In this document: positions 43,119 through 52,860 of the stretch, one piece after another
Numbering within the stretch: position 1 is the stretch's first letter
Layout: the number at the start of each line of letters is the position of its first letter
DNA from: an uncultured Erysipelotrichaceae bacterium
GTDB taxonomy: Bacteria; Bacillota_I; Bacilli_A; RF39; UBA660
Assembly (NCBI GenBank): GCA_902780585.1
Contig: CACZGA010000009.1
Coordinates: forward strand, 1-55,676
Direction: 5' to 3'
DNA: 55,676 nt
Notes under the pieces: generated by a model
Seen by the model: only the letters and a program-made list of their open reading frames with translations
Told to the model about the DNA's origin: nothing
Databases searched by the model: none
Translations under genes and position numbers: made by a program

Positions 43119-43829
43119 TTATCGATTTATTTCAATAGTAGCATAGGAATAGTAGTTATTATTATCTTTGGTATTATGGAATTCTATAATTACACGATAA
43201 TTAGCTCCATTAAGAGATGCTACTGCATAATCTGGCAATGAATCAACATAGTCTCTAAAACTAGTTCTAAATAGTTTTTTATCTGCTTCTTTACTACATT
43301 CTTCTTCGGATTCTTCAAGACTACAATTTGATATATAAGATGCTCGACAAGTATCTGATGTACAGCCATCTTCATATTTCTTCATATTGTTTTTTACAAC
43401 AGTTTTAAAAGTAGATGCACTTTCTTCTTGTCTTCCTATACGATAATTAGTGATATATATTTCACAATTATTACCTTTTTTATCACAACCTGATACTTGT
43501 AATTCTTTTACTAAGTTGATACAGGTAGTTCTTTTTTCATCAAAATCATCTACATCGCTACATTCAAAACGGACATAATGTCTTCTTTCAAAATTAGTTT
43601 TACTATCTATATCTAAAAGAAACCTATAAGAATTATCTTCTATAATTCTTTTTATCCAAAAGGCAGCGTATTTTCCATCTACGGTATCATAGTTTTCTCT
43701 TTTTTCATATTCACCTATTAAAGGGTAAAAGTTACTGTAAAGCATAGAAAATAAAATCATTAAGAAAACCGTTACTATTAGTGTCTCTGCTAGGATAAAG
43801 CCACTATTATTTAACTTGTATTTTTTCAT
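43119..43829 (-). CDS. Prepilin-like (pseudopilin) protein
   Basis: Starts with Asn-Asn-Ser-Gly|Phe-Ile-Leu-Ala-Glu and a hydrophobic helix: prepilin cleavage motif with Glu at +5. The remaining ~200 residues contain eight or more Cys (for example Cys-Thr-Ser-Asp-Thr-Cys and Asn-Cys-Ser-Leu), suggesting disulfide-stabilised extracellular structure. 236 residues. First gene after the divergent promoter region and pilB; probably filament-associated. Confidence 0.72.
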   Translation of the reverse strand: MKKYKLNNSGFILAETLIVTVFLMILFSMLYSNFYPLIGEYEKRENYDTVDGKYAAFWIKRIIEDNSYRFLLDIDSKTNFERRHYVRFECSDVDDFDEKRTTCINLVKELQVSGCDKKGNNCEIYITNYRIGRQEESASTFKTVVKNNMKKYEDGCTSDTCRASYISNCSLEESEEECSKEADKKLFRTSFRDYVDSLPDYAVASLNGANYRVIIEFHNTKDNNNYYSYATIEINR

Positions 43830-43847
43830 TTTTACATATCACTATCC

Positions 43848-43876
43848 TTGCTATTCTTATAAATTTATTATATAAT
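43848..43876. promoter_or_regulatory. Overlapping divergent promoters of pilB and the prepilin genes
   Basis: The palindrome TTATTATATAATAA (43865-43878) supplies TATAAT on both strands: + at 43871-43876, - at 43872-43867. On +, TTGCTA (43848-43853) is 17 bases upstream. On - the -35 is weak (TGGTAT, 43895-43890). The two directions could be transcribed from a shared, symmetric element. Confidence 0.5.
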
Positions 43877-43919
43877 AAATTGTAGTAAAATACCATAGAA
43901 AGTAGACAAAGGGGTTGAA

Positions 43920-46085
43920 ATGATGGTTCAGTTTGATGTCAAGCGTGTCCAAAAAGGAACCGAAAGTTTCATGGTGTCTTTTGATTATGCTAAGACGCCA
44001 ATAACTCAAATTGCAGACTATATTATTATTTCTGCATCTAAACATAATGCATCCGATATTCATTTCGATCCTAGAGAAGACGGAATGATGGTACGATTCC
44101 GTATCGATGGAGATTGTCAAGATTATACGTTCGTTCCTAAAGCTTATGAAAGAAATTTGACAACGCGTTTAAAATTATTAGCTAATATGAATATTACCGA
44201 ATCTCGTTTACCACAAGATGGTGCGATTAAAGGTACTTTTGGAGATACATACTTAGATATGCGTGTATCTTCTTTGCCGCTTAATGAAGGTGAAAAAATA
44301 GTTATTCGTATCTTGGACTATACACGTAGTTTGCAAGGTATTGATTCTTTAGGATTCCATCCTAAAAACTTAGAGAAAGTAAAAAGAATGATGGGTATTC
44401 CAAATGGAATTATCTTAACTACTGGAGCTACTGGTTCTGGTAAATCTACAACTACTTATTCTATTTTACAAGGATTAAATAAACCTGAAACAAACGTTAT
44501 TACAGTTGAGGACCCAATAGAAATGAATATTGAGGGAATTAATCAGGTTCAAGTTAATGCTGAAATTGGAATGACTTTCGCCGCAGCCCTTCGTTCTATT
44601 TTGCGTCAGGACCCTAACGTTATTCTTATTGGAGAGATTCGTGACTCTGAAACTGCCCAAATAGCAGTTCGTGCTTCTATTACTGGACACTTAGTTTTGT
44701 CTACAATCCACACCAACAATGCTTTAGCAACAGTTGAACGTTTACTAGATATGGATGTTGAAAGATATTTGTTATCTACTGCCCTATCTGGTATTATTTC
44801 ACAGAGGCTTGCCAAAATGCTTTGTCAAGATTGTAAATATCAAAGAGAAACTACTAAATACGAGAAAAAAGTATTTAAAAAATATATGAATATGGATGTT
44901 TCACATGTATGGGATGCTAATCCAAAAGGTTGTGACAATTGTCGTAGAGGTTACCATGGACGTATTGCGGTACATGAAGTATTAGAGCTTACAGATGATA
45001 TAAGAGCAGCTATTAGTAATGAAAAGTTAGAAAAAAAAGATTTAGCTAAAATGGTTTATGATGGTGGAACCATTACTATGCTACAAGATGCTTTGATTAA
45101 ATGTTTAGAAGGTAAAACATCTTTTGAAGAAGTATATCGTACTATTGAAATTGAAAATGAAGATGATGATAACTACGAAAATGAAATGGCTAGTGAGATT
45201 AAGGAGTCTGTACCAGTTGAAGAAGAAGTAGTTACAGAATCTGATGGATTATTAGATGTTTCAAAAAAGAAAGATGACGAAAACGATGTTAGTAAATTAG
45301 TAAATGCTCCGGCTTTCACTGCTGCTGACTTTGCGGATGCTCCTCCGGCTGCAGAAGAAAATGCTGAAGGTGACGAGGCTGGGGAGAAAAAAGATGAAGC
45401 TCATATCGAAGAAAAGAAAGATGAAGAAAAGAAAGAGCCTGAGGTAAAAGAAGAGAAAACTGAAGAGAAAGAAGAAGTTAAACCACAAAATAATGAGAAT
45501 ACGGAAGAACAACAACCTACTATAGAACCTATTTTGGTTGAACAACCAAAAATAGAACCGGTTCCAACACCGGCGCCTGTTACTCCTGCTACACCACCAC
45601 TTCAAACAATTCCTGCTTTAGCAACTGATGTACCTAACACTACACCGGCTGTTACCCCTACTCCTAATCCTGCTCCTCAACAACAGACTATACAAAATGT
45701 TGCTAGACCAATGCCTACAATTGCTCCGGTTGCAAGAGTTGACCAACCTATGATTCCACAAATTGTAGCTAATAACGTGCCTCTTCAACAACCTGCAGTT
45801 ACGGCAGCACCTTCACTCGCTAATATTATTGCTAATCCTTCACCGGTCGGACAAAAGGTTGAACAAGTACAGACTTTTAAATCAGTTGTTAATCAACCAA
45901 TTCCAGAAATAGTATCTGATGTTGTGCAAAAGGTTGAACCAATAAAGCCACTTGACGATGATACATTATCGTTAGTAACACCAATTCCAGCAGAGACAGT
46001 TAATGCTATTCCGCCGACAAATGTCAGTGATGTTCCAAAGATTGAAATGGAAAAGGATTTAGTACCTTTGGTACCAGAAGTATAA
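43920..46085 (+). CDS. pilB: Type IV pilus assembly ATPase (PilB/GspE-like) with long disordered tail
   Basis: A secretion/assembly ATPase powering pilin polymerisation. Motifs: Walker A Gly-Ala-Thr-Gly-Ser-Gly-Lys-Ser-Thr at 169-177, Walker B Ile-Leu-Ile-Gly-Glu-Ile-Arg-Asp at 235-242, His box Ser-Thr-Ile-His-Thr near 261-265, and two CxxC pairs at 302-305 and 338-341 that bind zinc. The usual N-terminal MshEN/N1 domain is absent: the core begins near residue 25. Residues ~411-721 form a 310-residue tail, first acidic (Glu/Lys), then Pro/Thr/Ala/Gln-rich, with no predicted fold. That is unusual. The start at 43920 has AAAGGGG; an adjacent second ATG at 43923 is possible. Divergent from the prepilin genes; no pilC, pilT, pilM or pilD in the window. 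Confidence 0.92.
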   Translation: MMVQFDVKRVQKGTESFMVSFDYAKTPITQIADYIIISASKHNASDIHFDPREDGMMVRFRIDGDCQDYTFVPKAYERNLTTRLKLLANMNITESRLPQDGAIKGTFGDTYLDMRVSSLPLNEGEKIVIRILDYTRSLQGIDSLGFHPKNLEKVKRMMGIPNGIILTTGATGSGKSTTTYSILQGLNKPETNVITVEDPIEMNIEGINQVQVNAEIGMTFAAALRSILRQDPNVILIGEIRDSETAQIAVRASITGHLVLSTIHTNNALATVERLLDMDVERYLLSTALSGIISQRLAKMLCQDCKYQRETTKYEKKVFKKYMNMDVSHVWDANPKGCDNCRRGYHGRIAVHEVLELTDDIRAAISNEKLEKKDLAKMVYDGGTITMLQDALIKCLEGKTSFEEVYRTIEIENEDDDNYENEMASEIKESVPVEEEVVTESDGLLDVSKKKDDENDVSKLVNAPAFTAADFADAPPAAEENAEGDEAGEKKDEAHIEEKKDEEKKEPEVKEEKTEEKEEVKPQNNENTEEQQPTIEPILVEQPKIEPVPTPAPVTPATPPLQTIPALATDVPNTTPAVTPTPNPAPQQQTIQNVARPMPTIAPVARVDQPMIPQIVANNVPLQQPAVTAAPSLANIIANPSPVGQKVEQVQTFKSVVNQPIPEIVSDVVQKVEPIKPLDDDTLSLVTPIPAETVNAIPPTNVSDVPKIEMEKDLVPLVPEV

Positions 46086-46088
46086 AAC

Positions 46089-46118
46089 AAAAGAACCTTT
46101 ATTTAGGTTCTTTTCTTT
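46089..46118. terminator. Bidirectional terminator
   Basis: AAGAACCT/AGGTTCTT (46091-46098 with 46105-46112) with flanking A and T runs ends pilB on + and overlaps the end of the 371-residue gene (stop at 46103) on -. Confidence 0.7.
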
Positions 46119-47218
46119 TGTTTTTCTATATCTTGTCTAATTCCTAATACTCTAGCACAGTTTTTATCAAGAAATTGAGTTAATATTCTTTTTGCTAATT
46201 CATCGTCTTGTTCAAATATAAAGAATGGAATTGAACTTAATATTTCTCCATAAATAATTTTTGCTAATAGAGATTTTGGTATGTTGTCATAGTCTATATC
46301 TATTGGAAGATGTGAACTTTGGCCGTTATTATTTATGGTAATCATACCTTCTTGATTATAACTAATACTTCTAGTTTTTGTTTTATTTTTATACTTCTCA
46401 GTAACACAAATACTTTTAATTGGAGAACTGCAATCACAGCGTATTGAAATATTTCTTACGTCATCTTCACTATATACTTTTAATAAACTAATATCTTCTG
46501 TTGCTGTATCACTAGAGGCCATATAGCGTAAATATAAATCTCTAAAGTTTATTTGAGAATGTCTAAGGTTATTTTTTGGAGAATCTTCTTGAACGATAAT
46601 TCTTTGGTTATAATCTGTTAAATCTATTCTAATCAATCTACCGTCTTTGCTTCTTATTTCTTTGTATATTGGTTCTAGTGGTTTAGGAGTACTTTGTTCT
46701 TTAAATAATATTACTTGTTCACTAATAAATTGAGAGATAATACTTTCTGCTAAGTCTTTATCATTAAATAAAGAAAGGTCTATAGTTAATAGTTTTTGTT
46801 CAATAACTTGAGATGTTTCTTCCTCTGTTATTAAGGCTATTGGTTTTTTATTTCCTTTATCTTCACTAAAATAAATAACTCCTTCTTTATTTCCAAATAA
46901 TATATCTTTTTCAGCATCTGGGCTTAATAAAGTAAGTGAAATCTGTTGCTTAAAACTTGCTGGTTCTATGTCATTACTACGTTCTATTACTATCAACGTA
47001 TTATTCTCTGTATCAACTAACACCATACCTTCTTGGTATAATAATTCTCTATCAATGTCTATGTGTGAATAATAACTGAGTCCTAATGAATTACTACCCT
47101 CAATTTCAGTATATTTACCATTTATAGATGAATCAGCTATAATGGTCTGATTATTACTTGTTAGAGTAATACTTTCTGGTCTCCAATTTTGTCCTTTTTT
47201 TGTGTACGCTTCTCCCAT
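46103..47218 (-). CDS. Unknown protein, 371 residues
   Basis: Not recognised. A soluble protein without a signal sequence, with much Ser, Ile, Glu and Asp. Two Cys in Arg-Cys-Asp-Cys-Ser-Ser near 261-265 and an acidic, Leu/Ile-rich C-terminal region. The start at 47218 is supported by AAGGGGGATTATAAG. Convergent with pilB and sharing its terminator; no visible functional link. Confidence 0.55.
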   Translation of the reverse strand: MGEAYTKKGQNWRPESITLTSNNQTIIADSSINGKYTEIEGSNSLGLSYYSHIDIDRELLYQEGMVLVDTENNTLIVIERSNDIEPASFKQQISLTLLSPDAEKDILFGNKEGVIYFSEDKGNKKPIALITEEETSQVIEQKLLTIDLSLFNDKDLAESIISQFISEQVILFKEQSTPKPLEPIYKEIRSKDGRLIRIDLTDYNQRIIVQEDSPKNNLRHSQINFRDLYLRYMASSDTATEDISLLKVYSEDDVRNISIRCDCSSPIKSICVTEKYKNKTKTRSISYNQEGMITINNNGQSSHLPIDIDYDNIPKSLLAKIIYGEILSSIPFFIFEQDDELAKRILTQFLDKNCARVLGIRQDIEKQKKRT

Positions 47219-47280
47219 CTTATAATCCCCCTTAATTTTTTATTATATTTAAAATGATTGTTTATGTAAAGATTTTTTAA

Positions 47281-47307
47281 AAAAAGAAAAGAACTATGAT
47301 AGTTCTT
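47281..47307 (-). terminator. Intrinsic terminator of tmk
   Basis: AAGAACTA-TGA-TAGTTCTT (47289-47307) is followed on the - strand by TTCTTTTTTT and overlaps the tmk stop. Confidence 0.75.
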
Positions 47308-47956
47308 CTACTTTTTTAATTATTTCTTGTTGGATTTCATCAATACTTTTTAATACACCATTATTAACACATTCTATTTTATCCCAGTTATATAATTCTG
47401 TTAATTCTATATAAGCTTCTTCAGCTCTTTTCAATGATTCTTCACTTGTTTCTTTACCTTCTTTATTTGTTCTAATATTTAAAGCTGTTTCTGAAGGTAC
47501 ATGTAAGAATATTGTTTTATCTGGTTTTGGTAATTGAAGTAACCAGTATTCTAATTTATCAATCCATTGATACATATTAAATCTTTCGTCTTTATCTTGA
47601 ATCTTACTACCTTGATGAGCTAAGTTTGATGTTGTATAACGATCTAATATTACATAATAATCTTTATTTATATATTCTTCTATTTTAGATAAGTTATATT
47701 TTCTATCGGCTGCATAATATAGACATACTACATATGGATCTACATTTTGGACTCCTTCTTTGAAAAGAGATTCTCCCATTTCTTTTTTCCCTAAGTAATC
47801 TCTGCCAACTATTTTACCTGTTGGTGTATCATACATAGGGAATTCAAAACGAATGCATTTTTTCCCTTTTTTCTGCAGGTTTTTTTCTAATAATTTACTT
47901 TGTGTTTCTTTACCAGAACTTTCAGTTCCTTCTAATACTATTATTTTTCCTGCCAT
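47294..47956 (-). CDS. tmk: Thymidylate kinase
   Basis: Phosphorylates dTMP to dTDP. The P-loop is Glu-Gly-Thr-Glu-Ser-Ser-Gly-Lys-Glu-Thr-Gln (about 9-19), with Ser-Ser in place of the usual Asp-Gly-Ser-Gly-Lys form. Other motifs are Phe-Pro-Met-Tyr-Asp-Thr-Pro-Thr-Gly (about 39-47), the DRY motif Asp-Arg-Tyr near 105, and Ala-His-Gln-Gly. 220 residues. Start preceded by a G-run GGGGGGGATATT. The membrane-anchored unknown gene lies 11 bases upstream. Confidence 0.9.
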   Translation of the reverse strand: MAGKIIVLEGTESSGKETQSKLLEKNLQKKGKKCIRFEFPMYDTPTGKIVGRDYLGKKEMGESLFKEGVQNVDPYVVCLYYAADRKYNLSKIEEYINKDYYVILDRYTTSNLAHQGSKIQDKDERFNMYQWIDKLEYWLLQLPKPDKTIFLHVPSETALNIRTNKEGKETSEESLKRAEEAYIELTELYNWDKIECVNNGVLKSIDEIQQEIIKKVEELS

Positions 47957-47967
47957 AATATCCCCCC

Positions 47968-48504
47968 CTATTTAGTTTTTATTTTTATTTCATATGAATT
48001 ATCATTTGTTTTTCCTTTATATTTATTTGATATCCACATATTAATAGATGTTTTATTATTATCTATTTTTCCTTGATATAGTATTTTGCCTCCATCTGAG
48101 TTATTTTCTAATTCAGATATTTTTTTTACTGTTTTTGTTTTTTTATTATGTACATATACTTCTACATATTCTGATATTTTATCTTCATGTAATGGATATA
48201 ATACTATTTCATATTCTTGGTTCTTATTTCCTTTTACGGGAATTGTTAGTCTACTTTTATTCCAGTTGCTTTTACCAAGATTGTTTGATAATACTTTTAA
48301 ATTCTTTATAGTAAGATGGTCTGTTGTATTACTATTATTAAATGATATATAACTAGTTGTTTTTTCATTTAGTTGAGTATTTAATAGTACTTTATTTAAT
48401 ATGATGTATGATAATAATACTATTGTAAAAATAAGAAAAAGGCATATTATACTTAGTTGTCTTAATTTTATTTTTTGTTGTTGCTTCTTTTTCTTTTTAC
48501 TCAT
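47968..48504 (-). CDS. Single-pass membrane protein, unknown
   Basis: 178 residues: a Lys/Gln-rich N-terminus, one membrane helix (about 16-38), then an extracytoplasmic Asn/Lys/Ser/Thr-rich domain, so a type II topology. No family recognised. GTGAGGTAGAT ribosome site. Eleven bases upstream of tmk, so possibly co-transcribed. Confidence 0.6.
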   Translation of the reverse strand: MSKKKKKQQQKIKLRQLSIICLFLIFTIVLLSYIILNKVLLNTQLNEKTTSYISFNNSNTTDHLTIKNLKVLSNNLGKSNWNKSRLTIPVKGNKNQEYEIVLYPLHEDKISEYVEVYVHNKKTKTVKKISELENNSDGGKILYQGKIDNNKTSINMWISNKYKGKTNDNSYEIKIKTK

Positions 48505-48567
48505 ACATCTACCTCACTTTAATATTATCAATTAGTTTTAAAAATCTCAATATTTTAAATAATATAG

Positions 48568-50606
48568 TTAGTGTTCTGCAATTGTCACTTCTAATGCTAT
48601 ATACGGATTTTCTTTACTACCATCTCCTGAAATGTACGCTATTCCTGGTTTTAAAGATATAGCTGGGCGCACGCCATTTTCTCGATCAACAATACTTTCA
48701 ACCGATAATCCATTCGTTTCCACTCTACGCACTAAAGCCGTGTAGTAATTGAAATAGTTGGGGGAAAGAAGCCAATAATTTTGTTCTGTTTTTCGAACTT
48801 TTTCATTATTTAAAATATTCATCTCTGGGCTTGACATCAAGCCTACTTTATAAGTTAATTGAGCATTAGTGTTTGTCGTGCTGAATTGGTCGGTTGTATT
48901 GGCACAACTTAAATCATTTGTAACACTATATTCTTTAAATTGGAGATAATCTCGTGTATTTCCACCATCTGGATTCCAGCCATTTATTGCTCGTATACTT
49001 CTATCATTACAGAATATCGTATCTTCTATATAGTCATCGTGGTCTTCTAATAAATAATGTTTATACCAGGCATCTATTCCACTTTTTATCGTTGAATTAA
49101 TAGCATTAACACCACTATCATGTAACATTTCATTTAGGGCTGTTTCTATATCTTTTCCCTCTGACAGATCAATAAAATATGGTATATCACCTGTTATATA
49201 ATAAATATAAGATATGGTTGTGCATTCACCTGAGGCGTTCCAACATGTATAATGAGCATTGTTGAGACTTGTTAAATTGGTACCATCACTTATATCCCAG
49301 AAACTTATTGACGTATCATTATCTAACACATATTTGCTTCCATCCCATGTGAATCCTTTTGCATATTTATAATTATTTGCAACTTTGATATAATTCAAAG
49401 AAGTATTTGAAGTTGAAGTTGTATACCATAATTCACTGCAAGTATCATTGACTGCATTCTTACATACATATTTTTTTGATCCTATATTACTATAACTTGT
49501 ATACCAGTTTTTTCTTTCTATTGTTGTTGGATTATTAATTGTATATGTACCATTTCCATTATCAGTATAACTATTTCCATAGGTGTATGTGTCATTATAG
49601 AAGCTAAGATTGTGAGTAGTACCTGATTCATCACCTAATTGTATATAATAATATTTAGAATTATTAACTGATACAATATATTGAACTTTGCTGTCTGTGT
49701 AATTTTGAGTAGCATTTTTAAAAGTATATTTCCCTACTAAATTAGGATAATCAGATGTAGAACTCACTTGATATGGATTATCTAAGTTATAGTTATTTGC
49801 GGTTGGACTACCCCAAGTTACTGAATCGGCGTACCAATATGTTGTTCCAAGAGACGAAGATGACAGTATTGTCTCTGTTTTTTGCATAATCATTGATCTA
49901 TATGGGTATCTAGTATTGTACATATATCCCACATTAGCTGGTGAGTTATAGCTATCGTTAAATTGTAGATTTCCAAATTGTGAATAATTGGAATTTGAAT
50001 TTAAAGGTATTACATAAGCACTTATTTCACTATAATATGATTCTATTAAGTATAAGGTAGAACAAGTTGCTGATTCAGTTGTTTTTCTACAGGTATATTT
50101 TCCTATGAGTCCGGGACCTGTTGTTTCATTCCATGTTGTTCTCTCGGTTGTACCACTAATTTTAAATGTTTTAGTTTCATTATCAAATGTATAATCTGTT
50201 CCATACCAATAACTGTAATTTAGACTTTGGGTAGTTTTCTCTGTATATCCTACATGTGTTCCACGAGTGTCAAGACACTTCCCATCTTCAGCTTCTCCAT
50301 TATATATCATCTTTACGCCACCAGTATCGGTAGTTCTAATCATTTGCCAACAATGGTCGGCAAAGATTACATTGTTTTTATCAAGTATTGCTGTTGCTTC
50401 TGCATCATTATTAGCATACCAATGATATATCTTTTTAGTTGATAAGGAAGGATCCATCGAATCCTGGTGTTCTCCAGTATATTAAATAGTTCAGTATTTA
50501 ATATTGAATAACCTAATCCTAGGAACAGAAAAACTACTAAAATACTATTTAGTAGGAATATTTTTCTAGTATATAGTTTTTTTCTTCTCTTTTTAAACTT
50601 TCTCAT
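48568..50606 (-). pseudogene. Surface protein paralogue disrupted near its N-terminus
   Basis: The - strand starts at 50606 with the same anchor as the next paralogue (Met-Arg-Lys-Phe-Lys-Lys-Arg-Arg ... Leu-Gly-Leu-Gly-Tyr-Ser-Ile-Leu). After Asn-Thr-Glu-Leu-Phe the frame changes. The frame that continues to 48568 resumes at Tyr-Thr-Gly-Glu-His-Gln-Asp-Ser, so by comparison with the paralogues ~91 bases (about 30 residues) are missing out of frame, near 50484. The remaining body has Cys-Trp-Gln-Met-Ile-Arg-Thr-Thr-Asp, many Tyr/Trp/Ser/Thr/Asn, and the end Gly-Val-Arg-Pro-Ala-Ile-Ser-Leu-Lys. An internal ATG at 50457 could yield a version without anchor. Pseudogene or assembly error. Confidence 0.8.
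50483..50606 (-). repeat. 124-base near-identical repeat (anchor-coding), copy 1
   Basis: Matches 52662-52785 with a single difference seen by eye (A at 50511 versus G at 52690). It encodes the membrane anchor of both paralogues. The third gene carries a shorter identical core of about 40 bases within 55355-55400. Confidence 0.85.
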
Positions 50607-50623
50607 ACGTCTACCCTAGTAAT

Positions 50624-50632
50624 ATTATAACA
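50624..50632 (-). promoter_or_regulatory. Extended -10 promoter of the disrupted surface gene
   Basis: On the - strand TGTTATAAT (50632-50624) lies 18 bases before the start codon. A clear -35 is absent. The other two surface genes have the same arrangement. Confidence 0.5.
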
Positions 50633-50649
50633 TATTTTTGTAATTGTGG

Positions 50650-52785
50650 TTAAGAATTTGTCTGTATTATGTATGGTTGTTCCATAGAACCATTTCCAGA
50701 TATATATTTAGTGCCAGGCTTTAGTGAAATAACAGGGCGCACACCAAAAGCTGAATCCGTACCAAAAAAAGATAAATCACCAGTCGAATCAACACTAATG
50801 TTACCAGCAACAGAAGTGGTAAATCCTTGAGGTGAAGAACTCCAATATATTTGTCCCGTTTTTCGAATATATTTATTATTCAAAATATACATCTCCGATT
50901 TTGTCACCAATCCTACTTTATAAGTTAGTTTTGCATTGTTATTACTCACACTAAATTGGTCTGTTGTATTTGTACAACTTAAACCACTTGTATTTTCATA
51001 TTCTTTATAATATAGTGGTTCAGTTATATTACCCCCATTTGGATTCCATCCATTGGTAGAAGCATTGCTTTGACTTCGATCATTACAGAATATTGTATCT
51101 TCTATATATTCATCATAATCTTCTAGTAAATATTGTTTGTACCATGCATCTACCCCACTTTTTATAGTTGAATTTTTCGTATTTACGTTATCATTATATA
51201 ACATTTCATTTAAAGCATCTTCTATATTTATCCCTTCTGTTAATTTAATATAAAAAATTTCATTTTCATTTGAATTTGGTAGAGTTGACATAGCATATAC
51301 ATAAAAAAGTGTCGTACATTCACCAGATGTATTCAAACATGTATAATGAGCATTATTTAAACTAGTTCTATTTATGTCATTTATTTCAAAAAAAGTAACA
51401 GAATCATTATTTAACGTATAAACACCAGAATTTTCATCATATGTATAGCCCTTAGCATACTTGTAATTGTTCTCCACCCTAGAATACTTCATGTCAGTTT
51501 TTGAAGTGGAGATTGCATACCATAAATTACTACATGTATTATCCACAGCTTTTCTACAAACATATTTATTATTAACATTATTATAGTTAGTATACCAATC
51601 ACTTCTATGGATTGTAATTGGATTATTGATTGTATATGTTCCGTCTCCATTGTCACGGTAACTATCACCATAAGTATAAGAATAATTATAATTACTTAAT
51701 TCAGGATTTATCCCAAATCCACCTTGTAGGTTAAAATAATAATAAGATGAGCCATCAACTGCAGCAATATACTGAACAGTTGTGTTTGTATAAGTTTGAG
51801 TGGCATTTCTAAATGTATACTCTCCCACTAAATTGGGATAAGCATTAGTTGAACTAACTCTATATGGACTATCTAAGTTGTATTTATCCGCAACAGGATC
51901 CCCCCAAGTTACAGAATGTGCATACCAATAATTTGTTCCAAGAGATGAAGTTGAAAGAAAGTTTTCCAATTTAGATAAAGTTATAAAACCACGAGGATAT
52001 CTTTTGTTGTACATATATCCGGCATCTGATAATGATTGATAACTTTCATTAAACTTTAATTTACCAAATTGAGAATAATGGGAATTTGAATTTAAAGGTA
52101 TTACATAAGCACTTGTTGTATTATAATATGATTCTACTAAATATAAGGTTGAACATGTTCCATCAACACTAGTGGATTTACAAGTATATTTTCCAATTAA
52201 TCCTGGTCCTGTTGTTTCATCCCATGTTGCTTGTTCTGTTGTACCACTAACTTTAAATGTTTTTTCCGTAGAGTCATAAGTATAATTAGTTCCATACCAA
52301 TACTGTGACGATAATTTTTGACTTGTTCTAGATGCATACCCTACATGTGTTCCACGTGTATTAAGGCATTTTTCACCCTCAGCCTCTCCATTGTATATCA
52401 TCTTTACCCCACCAGTGTCAGTTGTTCTAATCATTTGCCAACAGTGGTCGGCAAAGATTACATTATTTTTATTAAGTATTGCTGTTCCTTCGGTATCATT
52501 TTCAGCATACCAGTGATATATTTTTTTAATAGGTTCTTCTGTAAAGGAATCATGATGTTCTTCGGTATATTCTTTAGCTAGGCCTCCTGTAGTTGCTTCA
52601 AGTTTTAGTACGTTATAAAGAGTTGGTCCTAGTTGGGCTTTTACTTTTAAACTCCCCGTAATAAATAGTTCAGTATTTAATATTGAATAGCCTAATCCTA
52701 GGAACAGAAAAACTACTAAAATACTATTTAGTAGGAATATTTTTCTAGTATATAGTTTTTTTCTTCTCTTTTTAAACTTTCTCAT
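50650..52785 (-). CDS. Cys-containing surface protein (second of three tandem paralogues)
   Basis: 711 residues. A basic N-terminus and a membrane helix ending Leu-Gly-Leu-Gly-Tyr-Ser-Ile-Leu-Asn-Thr-Glu-Leu (about 14-42) anchor it. The extracellular part has the conserved Phe-Ala-Asp-His-Cys-Trp-Gln-Met-Ile-Arg-Thr-Thr-Asp block, repeated Tyr-Thr-Cys and Tyr/Trp-rich stretches, a domain with Trp-Asn-Pro-Asn-Gly-Gly and an end block Gly-Val-Arg-Pro-Val-Ile-Ser-Leu-Lys-Pro, which resembles DUF6273-type surface modules. Several conserved Cys pairs suggest disulfides. It has its own extended -10 promoter and AAGGTAGAG ribosome site. Function unknown; adhesion or host interaction is a guess. Confidence 0.75.
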   Translation of the reverse strand: MRKFKKRRKKLYTRKIFLLNSILVVFLFLGLGYSILNTELFITGSLKVKAQLGPTLYNVLKLEATTGGLAKEYTEEHHDSFTEEPIKKIYHWYAENDTEGTAILNKNNVIFADHCWQMIRTTDTGGVKMIYNGEAEGEKCLNTRGTHVGYASRTSQKLSSQYWYGTNYTYDSTEKTFKVSGTTEQATWDETTGPGLIGKYTCKSTSVDGTCSTLYLVESYYNTTSAYVIPLNSNSHYSQFGKLKFNESYQSLSDAGYMYNKRYPRGFITLSKLENFLSTSSLGTNYWYAHSVTWGDPVADKYNLDSPYRVSSTNAYPNLVGEYTFRNATQTYTNTTVQYIAAVDGSSYYYFNLQGGFGINPELSNYNYSYTYGDSYRDNGDGTYTINNPITIHRSDWYTNYNNVNNKYVCRKAVDNTCSNLWYAISTSKTDMKYSRVENNYKYAKGYTYDENSGVYTLNNDSVTFFEINDINRTSLNNAHYTCLNTSGECTTLFYVYAMSTLPNSNENEIFYIKLTEGINIEDALNEMLYNDNVNTKNSTIKSGVDAWYKQYLLEDYDEYIEDTIFCNDRSQSNASTNGWNPNGGNITEPLYYKEYENTSGLSCTNTTDQFSVSNNNAKLTYKVGLVTKSEMYILNNKYIRKTGQIYWSSSPQGFTTSVAGNISVDSTGDLSFFGTDSAFGVRPVISLKPGTKYISGNGSMEQPYIIQTNS
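52662..52785 (-). repeat. 124-base near-identical repeat (anchor-coding), copy 2
   Basis: Partner of 50483-50606. It contains an 8-bp inverted repeat CTACTAAA/TTTAGTAG (about 52712-52733), also present in the other two genes. Confidence 0.85.
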
Positions 52786-52806
52786 ATATCTCTACCTTAT
52801 GAATAA

Positions 52807-52815
52807 AGTATAACA
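52807..52815 (-). promoter_or_regulatory. Extended -10 promoter of the second surface gene
   Basis: TGTTATACT on the - strand (52815-52807), 22 bases before the start codon at 52785. Confidence 0.5.
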
Positions 52816-52860
52816 TAAAATATATACAAAAAAAGCAAAATATTTTAGTTATTTTGCTTT

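Noticed and set aside
43857-44120. 87-residue - strand frame overlapping the pilB start
   Set aside because: It is antisense to the conserved N-terminal part of PilB, and its sequence looks like a shadow.
47294-47956. tmk as a non-functional gene because of its altered P-loop
   Set aside because: The Gly-x-x-x-x-Gly-Lys-x-Thr frame of the P-loop is still intact, and DRY and Ala-His-Gln-Gly motifs are present, so function is likely preserved.
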